From Chthonomonas sp. (lineage in GTDB: Bacteria > Armatimonadota > Fimbriimonadia > Fimbriimonadales > Fimbriimonadaceae), in assembly GCA_016788585.1 (NCBI GenBank), contig JAEURP010000007.1, positions 188,001-252,000 on the forward strand: 64,000 bases of DNA, written 5' to 3'. How positions within the stretch are numbered: position 1 is the stretch's first letter; each line of letters starts with the position of its first letter. Below the pieces are notes generated by a model. It made no database searches. It saw only the letters and a program-made list of their open reading frames with translations, and was not told the DNA's origin. This document shows, piece by piece, positions 60,708-64,000 of the stretch. Both the position numbers and the translations under genes were made by a program.

Positions 60708-61357
60708 AAGAAGGCACAGCCCGCGGTCAGTTCCGTGGGTGCATCGGAATCGTCAAACTCCTTAGGACCCGCTTTGCTGAGCGTTCCCAATAAGAAATTC
60801 AGCTGGCGGAGGACATCGCGGTTGTAGCCGGGCCACGCTTTGACAATGCTCCCGGAGCCGTCGACAAGTGCAATGCTGGCCGAAGCAGTCATCTTAAAAC
60901 TCGTGGGGAGGCCCTTCTTGGGGTCGCAGATAATTGGGAACGTCACGACATTGGCCTGAGCGTAAAGGGAGGCCACCTTTGGTTCAGCATCGATGACGCC
61001 AAAAAAATGAGCGTCGCCGCCAAAGGCTTTCGCGACATTATTGAACAGCGGTTGGGCCTCAATGCTGCATGGGCAGCCTTCCTTAATGAAGAAGAGAACG
61101 CTTGGCTTACCGGTCTTAAGATTTGGGGTGCCGACCTGATTGCTGTCTTGATCGACCAGCATGAATGAAGGGACGGGCGTGCGCCTTAATGACGCGGCAG
61201 CCGCTTCCATTTCCTTGGTGACCGGGTGCCGCGATGGAATGCTGTATTGCGAAGCGCCGGCTGTCTTTGCCGAACTAGAAACATGCATCAGCCAAAAGCC
61301 ACCAGCCGCAATGACTAAGCTACACGGGATTGCGAAATAGGGCAATCGCATTCGCAT
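60704..61357 (-). CDS. Redoxin-like exported protein with CxC motif
   Basis: About 217 residues. One N-terminal membrane helix (YFAIPCSLVIAAGGFWLM) is followed by a thioredoxin/peroxiredoxin-like fold with VPSFMLVDQDSNQVGTPNL and PSVLFFIKEGCPCSIEAQPLF. The active site reads C-P-C rather than CxxC. It may be a peroxide or disulfide enzyme acting outside the cytoplasm. It is the third gene after GH5 and PAP2, 2 nt from PAP2. ATG 61357 or 61351 starts it. Confidence 0.7.
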   Translation of the reverse strand: MRMRLPYFAIPCSLVIAAGGFWLMHVSSSAKTAGASQYSIPSRHPVTKEMEAAAASLRRTPVPSFMLVDQDSNQVGTPNLKTGKPSVLFFIKEGCPCSIEAQPLFNNVAKAFGGDAHFFGVIDAEPKVASLYAQANVVTFPIICDPKKGLPTSFKMTASASIALVDGSGSIVKAWPGYNRDVLRQLNFLLGTLSKAGPKEFDDSDAPTELTAGCAFF

Positions 61358-61359
61358 AC

Positions 61360-62028
61360 CTAATTGTACTCGGACACAAGTACGGGCCACTTCTTGAGGG
61401 AATAGAGCTTGATCGCGGCCGCGACCGAGGCGCCAAGCCCTGCAGCAGCCAGTACGTCGCTTGGCCAATGGACTCCAACATAAACGCGGCTCAAGCAAAC
61501 GAGAGCGGCCCAAAGCAGAGCGAACCATCCAAGGGCACGGTTCTCGAGAGAAAATAAAAAGATGACGCCTATCGCAACCGCGGTCGTTGCGTGACCACTT
61601 GGAAAGCTATGTGTCGTGTAAACACTCTCCATCGGGCCCGACCATAGGAAGTTGCTTGGTCGATCTCGCTGGCTAACGGCTTTGAGGATCAGGTGTATCC
61701 CTCCGCTGAGCAGAAAGGCAGCAATCCCTTCGATGCAGGTTCGGCGTTCAAGGCGCCAAAAGATAGCAAGGAGTAATGCAAAGACCCCCAGCTCAACCCA
61801 TGAGTCGCCTGTCTTAAAGCCGACGTAATAGACGGCAACTGAAATAAGTAGAAGCGCTCCGATGAAGTAGCTTCGGAGATCGCGCAACGCGACGCACAAG
61901 AGCGCACCTGCATGGACAATGCCGACGCCTGTAAAGCTGATGAACAGCATGACCGGGTCGAGCCACGGTGCCTTGTAACCTAGATGGAGCGCCCGAAAAA
62001 GCTCGCGATCAAGCCCCCACCAATCCAT
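61360..62028 (-). CDS. PAP2-family membrane phosphatase
   Basis: A 222-residue polytopic lipid phosphatase. The three PAP2 motifs are complete: KAVSQRDRP, PSGHATT and SRVYVGVHWPSDVLA. This class includes undecaprenyl-diphosphate phosphatases and phosphatidate phosphatases; the substrate cannot be read from sequence. It has about six helices. GH5 lies 13 nt upstream and the redoxin 2 nt downstream, so the three form an operon. Confidence 0.93.
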   Translation of the reverse strand: MDWWGLDRELFRALHLGYKAPWLDPVMLFISFTGVGIVHAGALLCVALRDLRSYFIGALLLISVAVYYVGFKTGDSWVELGVFALLLAIFWRLERRTCIEGIAAFLLSGGIHLILKAVSQRDRPSNFLWSGPMESVYTTHSFPSGHATTAVAIGVIFLFSLENRALGWFALLWAALVCLSRVYVGVHWPSDVLAAAGLGASVAAAIKLYSLKKWPVLVSEYN

Positions 62029-62041
62029 AGCCTATTTTGGC

Positions 62042-63220
62042 TTAGCGGAGATTTGGGCGTTTCCACCCTAGGGCGTCGATGAAGCGCCAGTCCACGGTGC
62101 TTCGGGCACCCGGAGCTGTAATCTCGCCATAGTGCATTCCCATTCCGCCCCGCCATTCGTAAACCGACCACCCGATTCCAAATTCCTCGAAGGCGTTACG
62201 CACGTCCCGGAGCCATGTCGCACGGCTCATCGAATCCACGGATTCGCGAAGGGTTCCAAACTCGTTGCAGGTGATTTTGGCATCATACTTTTTGGCCCAA
62301 TCAGCCATCAATTTGATTCGATCACGAATTCGAGCCGCATTCCAAGGCTTTGCCGCAAAGTCATCGTATGCGCGCTGCTTGTTTGGGCTCGTGATTTGGT
62401 TGCGAAGGCTCAGCAGGTTGTCTTCTCTCGTTGGATACAGGATGCCTCGCCATGCTCCCTGTTCATAACCTACCCACTTGGCTCCTTGGTGGGTGAATAT
62501 GAAAGGATCGTAAAAGTGAAAGGTGTAGATGACGTTTTTGTCTGAGTAAGGCGCGCGAGGTCGCGTTTCGTCGATGGCCGCCCACTTTGCCGCTTGGGCA
62601 ATGATCGTGTGCTTTGGAGCAATGGATCGGATTTCGGAGATGACGGCCTTCTGAATGCTCCACCATAACTCGCCGTCCTCGACCACTGGTTCGCTGAGCA
62701 CTTCGAAAGCAAGAAACTCGGGATCGAAGTCTTTAAGCTCAGTCGCAACGACTCTCCAGAACGCTTTTAGCCGTTTCACTGGCTCCGTGCTCGTCCCCAT
62801 ACCCTTGGCCAGCCGAGTGCCATCGTGCAGGTCGAGCTGCACGAGGATGCCTTCGTCCTTAAAGTCTTCGAGAACGCGGCGGAGATTTGCGACCTTTGCA
62901 GGGTCAAGGATTGGCGGATCGTAAGATGTTGTTATCGCTTCCGGAACGAAGGGCAGGCGGACATTCCGAATCCCCATTTGACGCATGATGCGAATCTCCT
63001 GCCTGCTGAGAAACATCCGCTGCTTGGCGATGGTCTGGTTTTCAAGTAGGGTGAAGCCATGGGGGACATTTGTGCCGCTGAACATTCGTTGCCAGCGCGA
63101 TGCCGGTATCTCATCGACTGGCGCGGAGAGAGCATGTCCAGCGATAAGGAGCTTCGTCAAGATTGTTGAAACCATCCAATTCAAGAACGCATAAGGCGTA
63201 CCAACTGTTTCCGGCGGCAT
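62042..63220 (-). CDS. GH5 cellulase-like glycoside hydrolase
   Basis: About 392 residues of the (beta/alpha)8 GH5 type. NVRLPFVPEAITTSYDPPILDPAKV is a typical early strand region, FEVLSEPVVE carries the probable acid-base Glu (SEP in place of the usual NEP), HFYDPFIFTHQG fits the family YHxY/HFY site and TCNEFGTLRES holds the nucleophile Glu. The start is uncertain: ATG 63220 (used here) or ATG 63175, which gives a compact signal-like N-terminus (MVSTILTKLLIAGHALSAP). Substrate unproven; related enzymes act on beta-1,4-glucans. Confidence 0.85.
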   Translation of the reverse strand: MPPETVGTPYAFLNWMVSTILTKLLIAGHALSAPVDEIPASRWQRMFSGTNVPHGFTLLENQTIAKQRMFLSRQEIRIMRQMGIRNVRLPFVPEAITTSYDPPILDPAKVANLRRVLEDFKDEGILVQLDLHDGTRLAKGMGTSTEPVKRLKAFWRVVATELKDFDPEFLAFEVLSEPVVEDGELWWSIQKAVISEIRSIAPKHTIIAQAAKWAAIDETRPRAPYSDKNVIYTFHFYDPFIFTHQGAKWVGYEQGAWRGILYPTREDNLLSLRNQITSPNKQRAYDDFAAKPWNAARIRDRIKLMADWAKKYDAKITCNEFGTLRESVDSMSRATWLRDVRNAFEEFGIGWSVYEWRGGMGMHYGEITAPGARSTVDWRFIDALGWKRPNLR

Positions 63221-63225
63221 AATTA
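63220..63225 (+). promoter_or_regulatory. -10 box (TAATTA) of leuB, weak
   Basis: TAATTA ends 7 nt before ATG 63233, the same layout as several other genes here, but it differs from TANNNT in its last base. Confidence 0.3.
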
Positions 63226-63232
63226 AGGCCCT

Positions 63233-64000
63233 ATGGCGTTTAAGGTTGCGGTTATCGCAGGCGATGGGATCGGACCCGAAGTTACCGAGCAAGCCGTTCG
63301 AGTTTTACGGCATGTTCGGGCCGATATTGAGTTTGAGCATGCCCTGGTTGGCGGAGCGGCGTACGATGCGACAGGGCACCCCTTACCGACACAAACGCTT
63401 GATTTGTGCCGAAGCGCCGATGCGGTTTTACTTGGGGCAGTCGGCGGCCCAAAGTGGGACCAGATTCCGGACCCCAAACTCCGCCCCGAAGTTGGCGCAT
63501 TGCTGCCGCTAAGGAGCGAACTGAACCTCTATGCCAATGTCCGACCAGCAAAGGCGTTCAAAGCGCTCGTCGACTCGTCGCCAGTGAAACTCGGTCCCAA
63601 TGGCATTGATCTGATTGTGATGCGCGAACTGACCGGTGGAATCTACTTCGGTCAGCCGCGAGAACGCCGCGACAATGGCAACCTGGCCCTGGATTCCATG
63701 GTCTACCACCGTAGTGAGGTCGAACGAATCACCGAGCGAGCCATCGAGGTCGCACGAACGCGGTCAAAACGGATCGTCAGTGTCGATAAGGCCAATGTTC
63801 TCGAAACGAGCCGCCTTTGGCGAGAAGTTGTCGATGAAATGGCGAAGGCAAACTCCGACATTTCGGTGAGCCATATGCTCGTCGATAACTGTGCCATGCA
63901 ACTCGTACGCGATCCTGGGCAGTTCGACGTCATCCTGACTGAGAACATGTTTGGCGACATCCTGAGCGATGAAGCCGCCATGATCACGGGATCGCTGGGT
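63233..64000 (+). CDS. leuB: 3-isopropylmalate dehydrogenase, 5' part
   Basis: 256 codons are present and the gene runs off the window with no stop. It oxidises 3-isopropylmalate in leucine synthesis. MAFKVAVIAGDGIGPEVTE is the NAD-domain start, LLGAVGGPKWDQ, LPLRSELNLYANVRP and the substrate-binding ELTGGIYFGQPR follow, then the catalytic Lys in SVDKANVLETSRLWR and VDNCAMQLVRDPGQFDVILTENMFGDILSDEAA. LTGGIYFG and the Glu-Leu pair distinguish it from isocitrate dehydrogenase. Homoisocitrate dehydrogenase is less likely. Confidence 0.95.
   Translation, partial: MAFKVAVIAGDGIGPEVTEQAVRVLRHVRADIEFEHALVGGAAYDATGHPLPTQTLDLCRSADAVLLGAVGGPKWDQIPDPKLRPEVGALLPLRSELNLYANVRPAKAFKALVDSSPVKLGPNGIDLIVMRELTGGIYFGQPRERRDNGNLALDSMVYHRSEVERITERAIEVARTRSKRIVSVDKANVLETSRLWREVVDEMAKANSDISVSHMLVDNCAMQLVRDPGQFDVILTENMFGDILSDEAAMITGSLG

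Overview
The window is a gene-dense bacterial chromosome segment, moderately GC-rich by eye, with about 58 protein genes and two tRNAs and no phage, plasmid, IS or CRISPR signature. The best lineage guess is Armatimonadota (Fimbriimonadia). This rests on secreted proteins ending in calcium-loop repeats of the form GDxDxSGExDAAD (1.2-2.4 kb and 35.9-37.1 kb), the mix of LolA/MlaD/secreted-lipoprotein genes expected of a double-membraned cell with Gram-positive-like parts (HrcA, ClpC, McsA-like, VanW, VanZ, MoxR/DUF58), and frequent TANNNT boxes only 5-8 nt before start codons. It is an inference, because no rRNA lies in the window.

Layout. 0-2.4 kb: secreted or surface hypotheticals and an intergenic 21-bp tandem repeat. 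2.4-9.0 kb: acyl-CoA dehydrogenase, a secreted protein, an HD-GYP/HD pair, a GT39-like enzyme and a Xer recombinase. 9.0-16.1 kb: dnaN, an ECF sigma factor with a small partner, gpmA, an RluD-type synthase, a DUF4397 lipoprotein, a short McsA-like protein, ilvE and a VanW protein. 16-21.3 kb: a leftward operon of a membrane protein, DUF4129, DUF4350, a TPR-like protein and a polytopic glycosyltransferase-like protein. 21.3-31.6 kb: LolA-like protein, glycosyltransferase-hrcA, a lipoprotein, clpC, an MlaD protein, rplI and holA. 31.6-35.7 kb: MoxR-DUF58-transglutaminase, leading into holA. 35.8-45 kb: dockerin-like protein, ROK kinase, an ArsR-family repressor with a 27-residue metallothionein-like protein, mutM, glyQ, M32 carboxypeptidase, folC, three tiny membrane proteins and tRNA-Pro. 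45-52.4 kb: TlpA-like thioredoxin, DUF2071, a giant membrane pyrophosphatase, an MhqO/MhqD-like pair and a uridine-kinase-like P-loop kinase. 52.4-64 kb: acyl-CoA dehydrogenase, tRNA-Met, surE, VanZ-like, a GDDxY-repeat/HEAT protein, carA-radC-translin, redoxin-PAP2-GH5 and the 5' part of leuB.

Most of the window is housekeeping metabolism, translation, DNA repair and envelope biology. The most unusual items are: (1) a metal-responsive-looking unit at 38.25-38.76 kb, with a palindrome between the -35 and -10 positions, a repressor with seven cysteines, and a 27-aa protein with ten cysteines; (2) a membrane pyrophosphatase of 1172 residues with about 370 extra residues inserted on the non-catalytic side; (3) an exported 896-aa protein with twelve GDDxY-type repeats at about 26-28-residue spacing, followed by HEAT-like repeats; (4) a carA-radC-translin cluster joined by ATGA overlaps; (5) a plant-like MutM lacking its zinc finger; (6) signs that leaderless transcription is common here.
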